Assembly: GCA_023091735.1 (NCBI GenBank) | Contig: JALKBU010000099.1 | Span: forward strand, 22,152-86,151 | Source of the DNA: Trichomonas tenax | Lineage: Eukaryota; Parabasalia; Trichomonadida; Trichomonadidae | DNA length: 64,000 bases | Direction of reading: 5' to 3' | Shown here: one piece after another, positions 39,568 to 47,692 of the stretch | How positions within the stretch are numbered: position 1 is the first letter of the stretch | How the letters are laid out: each line of letters begins with the position of its first letter | Made by a program: the position numbers and the translations under genes | The notes under the pieces: generated by a model | Database searches by the model: none | Told to the model about the DNA's origin: nothing | The model's input: the letters and a program-made list of their open reading frames with translations, nothing else

Positions 39568-41201
39568 GAAAAAAAATATGATTTCGAAGTTTTGTCAAAT
39601 CTGCCAAATCATTAAAATTCACATCCTTTGAACCACTGCTCATTATTTTCCCCACTCAATCTTTCCTAAACTAAGTTTCTTGTATATTAGGATCAAATTT
39701 GACTTCATTTATTCTTATTTCAGTGTTTATTATACAGAATTGTTGTATGCTTTTTGGCCGGATGAAGTAATTCAATTTTTTAAATTGCATTATTTTTATT
39801 ATAGTTGATCTCTGTAATCTATATTTTAGATTTAAGGGTTTTTATAAAACATAAAATCAAAACAGAGTAATAATATTTGCTAGATACTGCTTATCAAGAA
39901 TATAATAGAAAAAGATTGAACATCAAAAGTCAAAAAGAAAAGTCATTTTGAGTATCTGTGCAGTGCATGAGGTGGAACCAATACTTAAGCAGTCTATCTT
40001 TCAGAAATCAGGAAGCATATGGCCTTCTCGTGCCAAGTGGCTCCTGATTCCTCAAAGATAGGATCATTTGCCTTCTGATGCAAATTATCGAAATCAAATT
40101 CTACGACAAACGAGCCTGTCTTCGAGGAATCACAGCAAACTATGTCTTTGCATGTCCTTAGCCGCATGATTACTCGAAGACAGACCCATTTGTTGTAGAC
40201 TTTGCGTCGAATTTATTCAATGACGGCAATTGATTATATCTTCGAGGAATCAAGAAGCACCTGGTCTTTTCGTGCCAAATGGCTCTTGATTCCTCGAAGA
40301 TATAATCATTTGCCTTCAGATGCAAATTATCTAAAAATTTTATGCAAAAAGATCGGATATGCCGATTCAGCCTACACTGATCAGTTGAGCTAAAATTTGG
40401 CACAGAGAAGTCAGGTGCTTCTTGATCGCTTGAAGTTACATGCTATATATGGATTTTCCTAAATGATCGATTCTAAAATTGACTTTTGTTTACAACTTTT
40501 GTGATTAATTTTTACAATAATGTTTTAAATCTAATGCCTAGTAATATTCATTATTATATTTTTTCGACCTCTGAAATGTGCAATCAAAAGTTCAAGTCCT
40601 TGTAATATTCTGTCTATCTATAGTATATATCATCGCTAATATATTTATGGAGCAAGGAAGTATTTTTGCACTATTATACAATTTTTTCATTGAGCTCTGC
40701 TAATTTTGGACATCCTCGAGGAAGATAATTTGAGAGGTTTACATTAAAAATGACGCTTGAGAGATTGAAAATTCCATATCTAACCATTACATATGTTAAA
40801 ACCTATCAATAAAATATTCTTGATAAACTCGATTCTTCTTTAATTTTATCAAAATGTTATATCAAGAGAAGTCACTTGGGGACTAAAGCAACAAGCAGTG
40901 TTTTCAGTGGCTCGTTTGCAAATGACTTTCGCCTTAATTTTCGTCTTCGAGAAATGCATTTAAATGATGTGTGAATTTTATTTATTTCATCAAAATAACA
41001 TATCTCCAAACACGAAATTGAAGAAATGTTGTGTGAATTTTATTGTATCGATGGGGAGTGTTGTATTTAGTTTAGAGTTTTGTGTATATTTAGAGCGATT
41101 AAAGTTGAATTTAGACTAAATATTTTACTTAAATGATGATAGTTATACATGATTTTTCTTTTGATGATTTCCTATCCGCATATGAATAGAAATAAAAAAA
41201 G
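39568..41201. other. 1.6-kb intergenic region holding the palindrome cluster
   Basis: No gene is supported. The palindromes at 39994-40438 are given separately. The rest is AT-rich. Confidence 0.5.
39994..40438. repeat. cluster of three palindromes sharing a CTTCGAGGAATCA core
   Basis: Palindrome A (39994-40061) is decayed. Palindrome B has arms 40100-40132 and 40167-40199, about 33 bases each. Palindrome C (40232-40307) has perfect 24-base arms that open GATTATATCTTCGAGGAATC. A and C are both followed by CATTTGCCTTC(T/A)GATGCAAATTATC, so they are tandem copies with a period of about 240 bases. A further half-site (GGTGCTTCTTGATCGCTTGA) lies at about 40411-40438. The core thus recurs about seven times in alternating orientation. 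Candidates are a foldback mobile element, structured RNAs, or a protein-binding array. Confidence 0.75.
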
Positions 41202-42197
41202 TTATATAATTGAAATAGCGTAATATCTCTCCTGAACGAGTTCTTCTTCAGTGATCTTCAATTTCTGAGTGACCCATTCATTCAGTTTCAAGTCATCGAC
41301 AATGTGAACGACTCCATTCTTGTCGATCTTGCAAGGCAAAGAGCACATGATTCCTGGTGATAACCCATAAGGAGAAGACTGCGGCACGATTGTTCCCATT
41401 GAGATAATTTCGTCTTCATCTGTTCCGAACAAAAACTTCTTCATGTGCAAAATAGAAGCGAGACAAGGCGAAGAAGCTGATGAAAGGCCTCTGTAATTCA
41501 ATATCTGCCATCCGCGCTTGTGAATAAACTCAGGAAGTTCCTCGTGAATGTAATTTTCTTCTAATAATTCAGAAACAAAAACTTTTTGGCCATCTTTCAT
41601 GTAATATGCCTGCGAAACATCAGGGAATAGTGTGTCTGAGTGATTTCCCCAAACAATAACATTGCGAATCTTTTCTGTTTCAACGTTTAATTTAGATGCG
41701 ATCGCATTTACTGTTCTCAAGTGATCTAAGTATGAAAGAGATGTGAAATTCTCCAGTTTGAGGTTTGGTGCGTTCATTGATACAATCAAAGCGTTTGTAT
41801 TTGCTGGATTTCCTGTTACAAGAACTTTGCAATCTGGTTTTGCGTATTTATTCAAATATTCGCCTTGTTGTTTGTAGATTTTAGCGTTGTTCGCGAGGAT
41901 ATCAAGTCTTTTCTGTCCAGGACGCGTGAAAACAGTGCATAGCAAAAAAGCGCAATCGACATCTTTGAAAGCTTCCTCTGGATTCGTTGTAGCGATGACT
42001 CCAGCGAGCTGTGGAAAAGCGCTGTCCTGTAATTCCATCATTAAAGCGCCCAATCGATTTACTGCTGACGAAGATTCAAAGAGATGGAGGAAGATTTTCT
42101 TGTTTTCGTAGAGCATTCCGCCCGCAATCCAGTGGGACATCACGTATCCGATCTGTCCTGCAGCACCAGAGATTAAAACGCGTGCATAATCGGACAT
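41202..42197 (-). CDS. malate/lactate dehydrogenase family (cytosolic MDH-like), substrate specificity uncertain
   Basis: 331 residues from the ATG at 42197 (MSDYARVLISGAAGQIGY). The frame runs further upstream, but TGACATGTCA lies just 5' of this ATG and the family starts here. Features are the Rossmann loop GAAGQIGY, TGNPANTNALI, Arg in LDHLR, and the proton-relay motif IVWGNHSDTLFPDV with its His. The substrate loop reads VFTRPGQKRLD. Aligned without gaps to cytosolic MDH, Arg97 is kept but position 91, Arg in malate dehydrogenases and Leu in Trichomonas vaginalis lactate dehydrogenase, is Thr. The enzyme interconverts a 2-keto and 2-hydroxy acid with NAD(H), but malate versus another acid is open. 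The length fits the family. Confidence 0.85.
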   Translation of the reverse strand: MSDYARVLISGAAGQIGYVMSHWIAGGMLYENKKIFLHLFESSSAVNRLGALMMELQDSAFPQLAGVIATTNPEEAFKDVDCAFLLCTVFTRPGQKRLDILANNAKIYKQQGEYLNKYAKPDCKVLVTGNPANTNALIVSMNAPNLKLENFTSLSYLDHLRTVNAIASKLNVETEKIRNVIVWGNHSDTLFPDVSQAYYMKDGQKVFVSELLEENYIHEELPEFIHKRGWQILNYRGLSSASSPCLASILHMKKFLFGTDEDEIISMGTIVPQSSPYGLSPGIMCSLPCKIDKNGVVHIVDDLKLNEWVTQKLKITEEELVQERYYAISII

Positions 42198-42740
42198 ATA
42201 AAATACTTGACATGTCAGATTGTAGAATAGTTTTATCCATCGCAAAATTTTGCTTATTTCGTTATTGCTATTGCTTTTCGATTTAATTTTCACAATAATG
42301 CCATCTTACATTTTTTTCTATTTTTGTCATGTAAATGTTTGTTTACGTGTTATAGCTTTTCGATTTCTCCAAATTTCAATGACACCTTTTCACATCATTC
42401 ATTCTTTATAATACGCATTAACTCTAACAAACTTGAATCAATTCAAATAATTTTTTCTTATTTTCTAAATATACTAAGTTGCATCCCGCTAATTACCATA
42501 GCAATTTCACTTTTATTAATAGATATCGGATCAAAACTCTGCAGAAAAGCCAATTAATTAAAATTCACAAAATCTGACATGCAAAGTGCTCAAAATCTAA
42601 GGTTATCATGGTACTACTTATTCAAACACACACCCCTTCTTTCTTAAATTATACCAAAGAAAAATTCATCTATTGCTTACTAATGATAAAAATTTATCAA
42701 TTATGGATAGTTAAATACATACATTTTAAAAATATAACTA
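42198..42740. promoter_or_regulatory. intergenic with TGACATGTCA motif
   Basis: TTGACATGTCAG lies about 14-25 bases before the MDH-like ATG. TTGTCATGTAAATG (around 42335) and TCTGACATGCAAAG (around 42573) are variants. The rest is AT-rich. Confidence 0.45.
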
Positions 42741-43904
42741 TTACGCATCTATTCTAAAGCCTTCAAATATTCTCCTAAGTAAATCTTTGAGGGAATTGTC
42801 GCCTGAATTTTTCTCTACGATGAATTGAAGGCTTGCAATCCCATCTTCTATTGTATAATTAATTAAAACAATATCTTGTGTTGCTTTAATAGTGATCCTT
42901 ATTGACTTGTCAGGATCACGGTAATCGATTTTAACGCCAAGCCCTGTTTCGTAAGCCCCCGAAGAAACAATTGATTTGATATCTTCCAATTGAATGCCTT
43001 TCTTCTTCAGATAATATGAATAAATTCGAGGATCGGATGGATCTTCAAGAAGCTGAACGTCAAGATCTGGATAAAGCACATGCGACATAACCCATGGCAT
43101 TTTGAATATCTCTGCTGCAGTTGGCCTCATGTTTGGATCTCTCGTTAAACATTTCCTGATAACATCTTTTGCACCACTCGGAATATATGATTCTATGAAC
43201 ATGTCTGTAGTCTTGATCAATTGTATCACTTCTTCAGCTGTATTGGCTTCATATGGCGTTGTGTTAGTGAAACAAAGCAACAACAAAATTCCAAGCGACC
43301 AGACATCAACTTTATAGGGATCATATGGTTTGTCGTAAAAAACTTCGGGCGGCATGAAGTTCAGCATTCCTGTGGGCTTCGTGAACTCTTTCTGAGTGAT
43401 AACACGTTCAGCAGTGAAAAATGAGCTCAAAATTGCGAGATTTATCTTGTTGAAGAAGACAGAATCGGGATTTATGTTGAGGTGAACCACTTTCTGCGCG
43501 TGCATGTAAACAACAGCAGATAAAATATTATGAAATATCTGTTTGCAAAGATTTTCTGAAATTGGAGAGTTTTTATCGATAACTTTTGTAAGCGGAATGC
43601 ATTGTTTCTCGAAGATTCCGTAAATATCCTCTCTATCAATAATTACATCATATAAAACTTGAATGTTTGGGTGTGAAAGAGATCCAAGAATGCCAATCTG
43701 CTTTTCTATCTCATTGCATTGCATTCCATTGGTTGTTGTGCGAATAAATCGATAAACAGTAAAATCTTTTGATAAACCAGGTCTTGTCGCTTCATATTTG
43801 TTGTAAAGCTTGAGAGTCGAAGCATCTGTGTCTATTCTGTTCGGAATTAGAAGAATATACTCTGTTCCATCAGATGCCTGAATATGTCTTTCCATTTGAT
43901 TCAT
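42741..43904 (-). CDS. pseudokinase of the CAMK-like kinase fold
   Basis: 387 residues with an ATG start (a second ATG is three codons in). The kinase fold is clear from ILGSLSHPNIQVLYDV, AVVYMHAQKVVHLNINPDSV, PPEVFYDKPYDPYKVDVWSLG and KCLTRDPNMRPTAAEIF. Three catalytic elements are gone: the HRD motif is HLN (141-143), so the catalytic Asp is Asn; DFG is replaced by LSSF near 159-162; and no Lys stands in the usual VAxK place (FTVYRFIRTT). The glycine loop is also absent. The intact frame argues for a retained non-catalytic, allosteric or scaffold role. Residues after about 300 form a small alpha/beta tail, similar in position to the tail of the kinase at 29068. Confidence 0.85.
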   Translation of the reverse strand: MNQMERHIQASDGTEYILLIPNRIDTDASTLKLYNKYEATRPGLSKDFTVYRFIRTTTNGMQCNEIEKQIGILGSLSHPNIQVLYDVIIDREDIYGIFEKQCIPLTKVIDKNSPISENLCKQIFHNILSAVVYMHAQKVVHLNINPDSVFFNKINLAILSSFFTAERVITQKEFTKPTGMLNFMPPEVFYDKPYDPYKVDVWSLGILLLLCFTNTTPYEANTAEEVIQLIKTTDMFIESYIPSGAKDVIRKCLTRDPNMRPTAAEIFKMPWVMSHVLYPDLDVQLLEDPSDPRIYSYYLKKKGIQLEDIKSIVSSGAYETGLGVKIDYRDPDKSIRITIKATQDIVLINYTIEDGIASLQFIVEKNSGDNSLKDLLRRIFEGFRIDA

Positions 43905-44144
43905 TTCTTATGATTCTATAAATTTGTGGATGGATTTACATGTTCATAATACTCCGAATCATTATTTTTATTATTTTGTTTACATGTCAAATTGGCAATA
44001 AATTCAATATTAAAAAAGGTAACTAATTTTTAAAAATTAAAGATATGCCGATATTGAATACGCATCGATAGTACTTTAATTAGAAAATTTTATATAATTT
44101 GCATCAATAATTGATAATATCATTTGAGTAACTTGATCATTCTA
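43905..44144. promoter_or_regulatory. short intergenic spacer with TTTACATGTCA
   Basis: TTTACATGTCAA at 43979-43990, about 75 bases upstream of the pseudokinase start. Nothing else is seen. Confidence 0.4.
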
Positions 44145-44811
44145 TTATTGATTATGCAAATAATTATTTTTAGATATGTGACCAATAATGCTAACACCAT
44201 CATCGTCGTCATGATAAGAAATAAATTTTTCATTTGATATATCTTCACTTATAATTTCTCCAAATATATCAAACTTGTTTATAGCAAGACATTGTGGATC
44301 TCCAGGGCATGCTTCTGTCTGTATAAGTCGCACATATTTGGCTGTGTACTCTTTATCAAGTTTGTACTTTCTTTCAGCACATCTTCGCATTTTGTTATCT
44401 TTTTCAATTTTATGTGCTTCAAGCCAGGTTTTATTATCGTCAGAAACTTGGAGAGACCAACTATACATGCAGCACTCAATACAGTAATACATTTCATCAT
44501 CGCATCAACATCCATCTTTGTAACAGCATCCTGAGCGAATGAAATATTCACTAATTCTAAATTTACTATTATCTAGAGAAAACATTATCCACGGATGTTC
44601 CTCGTATGTTTTTTCCTAGATTGGAACACCAATCATAGTTATTATTACATGGTTCTATAAAAAATTCAGGATTTGTTAATTCTAATGAACCATTAATATC
44701 TTGTTTGGAAGACCCACTGGCACTAACCTTGATACGTTTTTCTTGGTAATTGGATTTTAACAAACCATCTCCATTTGTTGCTGATAAGAAAAGAAATAAA
44801 ATAGAAATCAT
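44145..44811 (-). pseudogene. broken secreted F5/8C-like protein (third copy of tandem family)
   Basis: ATG at 44811 directly after AAAAGTGACAT. It has a signal-peptide-like start (MISILFLFLSATNGDG), then SASGSSKQDINGSL as in the intact neighbours. Relative to them there is a one-base frameshift at an A6 run (44609-44614 on the plus strand) and a TGA (44505-44507) where the paralogues have Cys in the CCC cluster. The C-terminal half is well kept (SWSLQVSDDNKTW, YVRLIQTEACPGDPQC, FDIFGEI, SYHDDDDGVSIIGHISK). The decay is therefore recent. Confidence 0.8.
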
Positions 44812-44841
44812 ATGTCACTTTTCTCACAATAATTTTTTCAA

Positions 44842-45510
44842 TTAAATCAAAACTTCACCATTTTTAGATATATGTCCAATAATACTGACATCTTCATCGT
44901 CGTCATGATAAGCATCAAACTGTTCGATAGATAAACCATCATGGAGAACTTGTCCAAACAAATCAAATTTATTCACTGCAATGCAAGGAGGTGCTCTAGG
45001 ACATGCTGCATCCTGATAAAGTCTCACATATTTAGCGATATACTCTTTATTAAGTTTGAATGATTTCTCATTGCAATGCTTCATTTCAAAGTCTTTCTCA
45101 ACTTGATGAATTGTTGTCCATGTTTTATTATCATTCGATATTTGAAGCGACCAACTGAATAGACAACAGTCAACACAATATACAGACCCATAATTGCAGC
45201 AGCATTCAATTTCATAACAACATCCACTTCGAATAAAATAACCATTTATTTTCATTTGACGATTGTCAAGTGAAAATGAAATCCAAGGATGATCATCGTA
45301 TGCTTTTCCGCAATTTGAACACCAATCGTATTGCTTATTCCATGGATAAATTGCATATTCAGGTTTGGTCATCACCAAGGAACCGTTTATGCGTTGCCTC
45401 GATGATCCACTGGCATCTATAACGATAATTTTATCATCAAAATGTTTATTAAAAATTCCATTCACATCAATAGACAAAGAATGAAAAAAAAAACAAAAAA
45501 AAAACAGCAT
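44842..45510 (-). CDS. secreted Cys-rich F5/8C-like (discoidin-like) domain protein
   Basis: 222 residues. The ATG at 45510 follows AAAAGTGTCA immediately, so the leader is almost absent; the frame's earlier GTG lies inside that motif. The N-terminus MLFFFCFFFHSLSIDVNG is a signal peptide encoded across a long A/T run. The mature domain has a jelly-roll pattern: WISFSLDNRQMKINGYFIR, SWSLQISNDNKTW, YVRLYQ, NKFDLFGQV. Cys-rich insertions (CSNCGK, GCCYEIECCC, CVDCC) would be disulfide-bonded. It ends with a family tail YHDDDEDVSIIGHISK. The protein is probably secreted or surface-bound with lectin-like binding, inferred. Gaps to the neighbours are only about 30-40 bases. Confidence 0.75.
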   Translation of the reverse strand: MLFFFCFFFHSLSIDVNGIFNKHFDDKIIVIDASGSSRQRINGSLVMTKPEYAIYPWNKQYDWCSNCGKAYDDHPWISFSLDNRQMKINGYFIRSGCCYEIECCCNYGSVYCVDCCLFSWSLQISNDNKTWTTIHQVEKDFEMKHCNEKSFKLNKEYIAKYVRLYQDAACPRAPPCIAVNKFDLFGQVLHDGLSIEQFDAYHDDDEDVSIIGHISKNGEVLI

Positions 45511-45550
45511 TGACACTTTTAAAAGGTTATATTTTATTCAAATAATCTGT

Positions 45551-46210
45551 TTATTCAATAATTTTAGCACTCTTAGATATATGGCCAATAATGCTTACAT
45601 CATCGTCATCGTCATGATAAGAAACAAAATCTTCACTGTTAGAATCAAGCCCGATAACTTCACCTAAAATATCAAATTTATTGATAGCCATACATGGTGG
45701 ATCTCCTGGGCATGGATCATTTTGAATTAATCTAACATATGTTGTTGTATATTCTTTATCAAGTTTATATGTTTTCTCTGAACATCTACTCATTGATCGA
45801 TCTTTTTCTATTCTATGAACTTCAATCCAAACTTTGTTGTCATCTGATATCTGCAAAGACCAACTATACATGCAGCATTCAATGCAGTAATAATACCCAT
45901 CATAGCAACAACAATCATTTGAATAACAGCATCCTGAACGGATAAAATAACCGTTCAGTTTAATTTTTCTATTGTTGATCGAAAAACTAATCCACGGATG
46001 TTCATCATATGATTGGCAACAATTTGAACACCAATCGTAACGTTTATCCCATGGATATATAGCATATTCGGGTTCTGTCATTTGAATTGTGCCATTTATA
46101 TCTTGTTTTGATGATCCGCTTGATTCAACGATAACAATTTTGCCATTGAAATGCTTAGAAAAGATGCCTTTTGAATCAGAGGCAATAAAAAGTGAAACAA
46201 CAAAATACAT
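45551..46210 (-). CDS. secreted Cys-rich F5/8C-like (discoidin-like) domain protein, paralogue
   Basis: 219 residues. The ATG at 46210 is three bases after AAAAAGTGTCA. Signal peptide MYFVVSLFIASDSKG. It has the same order as the neighbour: SSGSSKQDINGTI, YDWCSNCCQSYDEHPWISFS, YFIRSGCCYSNDCCC, SWSLQISDDNKVW, YVRLIQNDPCPGDPPC, NKFDILGEV and the tail YHDDDDDVSIIGHISK. The strongly conserved tail is non-hydrophobic, so no GPI or membrane anchor is apparent; it may bind a partner. Tandem duplication is evident from the identical layout and spacing. Confidence 0.75.
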   Translation of the reverse strand: MYFVVSLFIASDSKGIFSKHFNGKIVIVESSGSSKQDINGTIQMTEPEYAIYPWDKRYDWCSNCCQSYDEHPWISFSINNRKIKLNGYFIRSGCCYSNDCCCYDGYYYCIECCMYSWSLQISDDNKVWIEVHRIEKDRSMSRCSEKTYKLDKEYTTTYVRLIQNDPCPGDPPCMAINKFDILGEVIGLDSNSEDFVSYHDDDDDVSIIGHISKSAKIIE

Positions 46211-46237
46211 GGTTGACACTTTTTAAAGGTTAAATCA

Positions 46238-46340
46238 AAAATATGATGATTCTTAGTCATGCGTCCAATGATGCTGACATCAATATAGCCATCATGGCAT
46301 GAGACAAACTCATCACTAGAGAACGAATTCGCCAAAAATT
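46238..46340 (-). pseudogene. 3' relic of a fourth F5/8C-like family copy
   Basis: Encodes FSSDEFVSCHDGYIDVSIIG then RMTK, which matches the conserved C-terminal tail of the neighbouring genes (FVSYHDDDDDVSIIGHISK). Upstream of it no domain remains. It is the leftover end of a deleted paralogue and carries the promoter region used by the gene at 45551-46210. Confidence 0.65.
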
Positions 46341-46356
46341 TTACCAAATTATTCAA

Positions 46357-46916
46357 ATTTCATTGTGAGAATTGAGTATAAGTTGGAATATCACTTTAAC
46401 AAAGGTGATATCTGCATGAATCTATGTATATCATCGTCTCCATAATGATTTCGTGTATTTAAACATTAAATTTGTGAGTTAAAGCATTCAAAATCAAATT
46501 AAGAGTTTTTATTATTTGTGACATGCTACTGTTTTGCTGGGATATGATATATTTATAATAAATATTACTGTTTACTCAATAAAAAAACCAATATCAAATC
46601 GTGAATTAAAAATATGAAACGTTATGATATATGTTTAACACTGCCACTAGGTATGTCATCGCATAAGATTTATTGCTGCTCATATATTTTTGATCTAGTT
46701 CTGTGGATTGATAAAAATCATATATTGGTGATAAGAATGATATGATAATTTCTAAAATTTTTAAGCATCATGTTTAACACCAATGAGGGAATTAATTTGC
46801 ACTAAATTAAAAGGACTGCAGACATATTCAAAGCATAGATTTTAAGTTTGACACTTTTTGTAGTTTCATTCAATTTTGAAATTAAGAATTCAAAAGTGTC
46901 AAAGCCATTTTTTAAG
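46357..46916. promoter_or_regulatory. intergenic; AAAAGTGTCA promoter-like site near the end
   Basis: AT-rich with no gene. CAAAAGTGTCAAAG at 46891-46904 is 13 bases before the ATG of the broken ankyrin gene. Confidence 0.5.
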
Positions 46917-47306
46917 ATGTCTTCTGATCATCTGAACGTTAAGATGTTCGATCTTTTCAGAGATCGGTATCGAGACTACATGGAGTTCTTTGACCGCTTT
47001 ATCTTTCTCAAGGAAAGACACCACTCCATCATGCTTCATGGAAGCAATGCAATGAAGTCGCCACAACATTAATTTCAAATGGGGCCAACCTTGAGGCAAA
47101 AGATAACGAAGGATGCACTCCACCACGCTGTATTAAATGAGAATAATGAAGGTGTGAAAACATTGATTTCAGGTGGTGTCAATATTGAGGCAAAAGACTA
47201 CGAAGGAAATACTCCAATCATTCATGCTGTAAAATCTAACAACTTTGATATAATCAAAACATTAACTTCAAGCGTTGCCGACACTAAGGCAAAAGATCAA
47301 TTCTGA
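46917..47306 (+). pseudogene. broken ankyrin-repeat gene
   Basis: The ATG opens MSSDHLNVKMFDLFRDRYRD, the kind of N-terminus I associate with trichomonad ankyrin proteins (inference). The frame stops at 47070-47072. Ankyrin repeats then appear in two further phases: TLISNGANLEAKDNEGCTP (about 47060-47122) and LHHAVLNENNEGVKTLISGG, GNTPIIHAVKSNN (47123-47306). So there are at least two frameshifts, and the N-terminal part passes into repeats with an apparent internal deletion. The promoter motif is intact. Confidence 0.75.
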
Positions 47307-47692
47307 ATGGCTACAGATGATACAATGAAGTTAATGCAACATTGATTTCGATTATTTTTCATTTTTTAATATTAAACTTGGAAAATCCAGTTTTTGCGAG
47401 TTAAGATTAGAGTGATAATGTAGGTTATAATAGTTTCATTTTTTGCAATATAACTAGCCACATAATCTCAAATAAATATTGGATTATGTTATTTTGAATA
47501 TGCTTTACTTCTCCACGATCCTATTACATTTAATTGGAATGGTAGCTTATTAAAATAATATTGAGATTCATAAATTTGGTGCCAAAAGCAATTAATAAAG
47601 GCATTATGCTATGGCATATCAGCAAAATAAGTTATGTAAATGTTTGATATGAGTTGAATAGTATATTAATATAAAAGTTTAATAACATAAAT
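47307..47692. other. intergenic
   Basis: AT-rich, nothing recognised. Confidence 0.5.
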
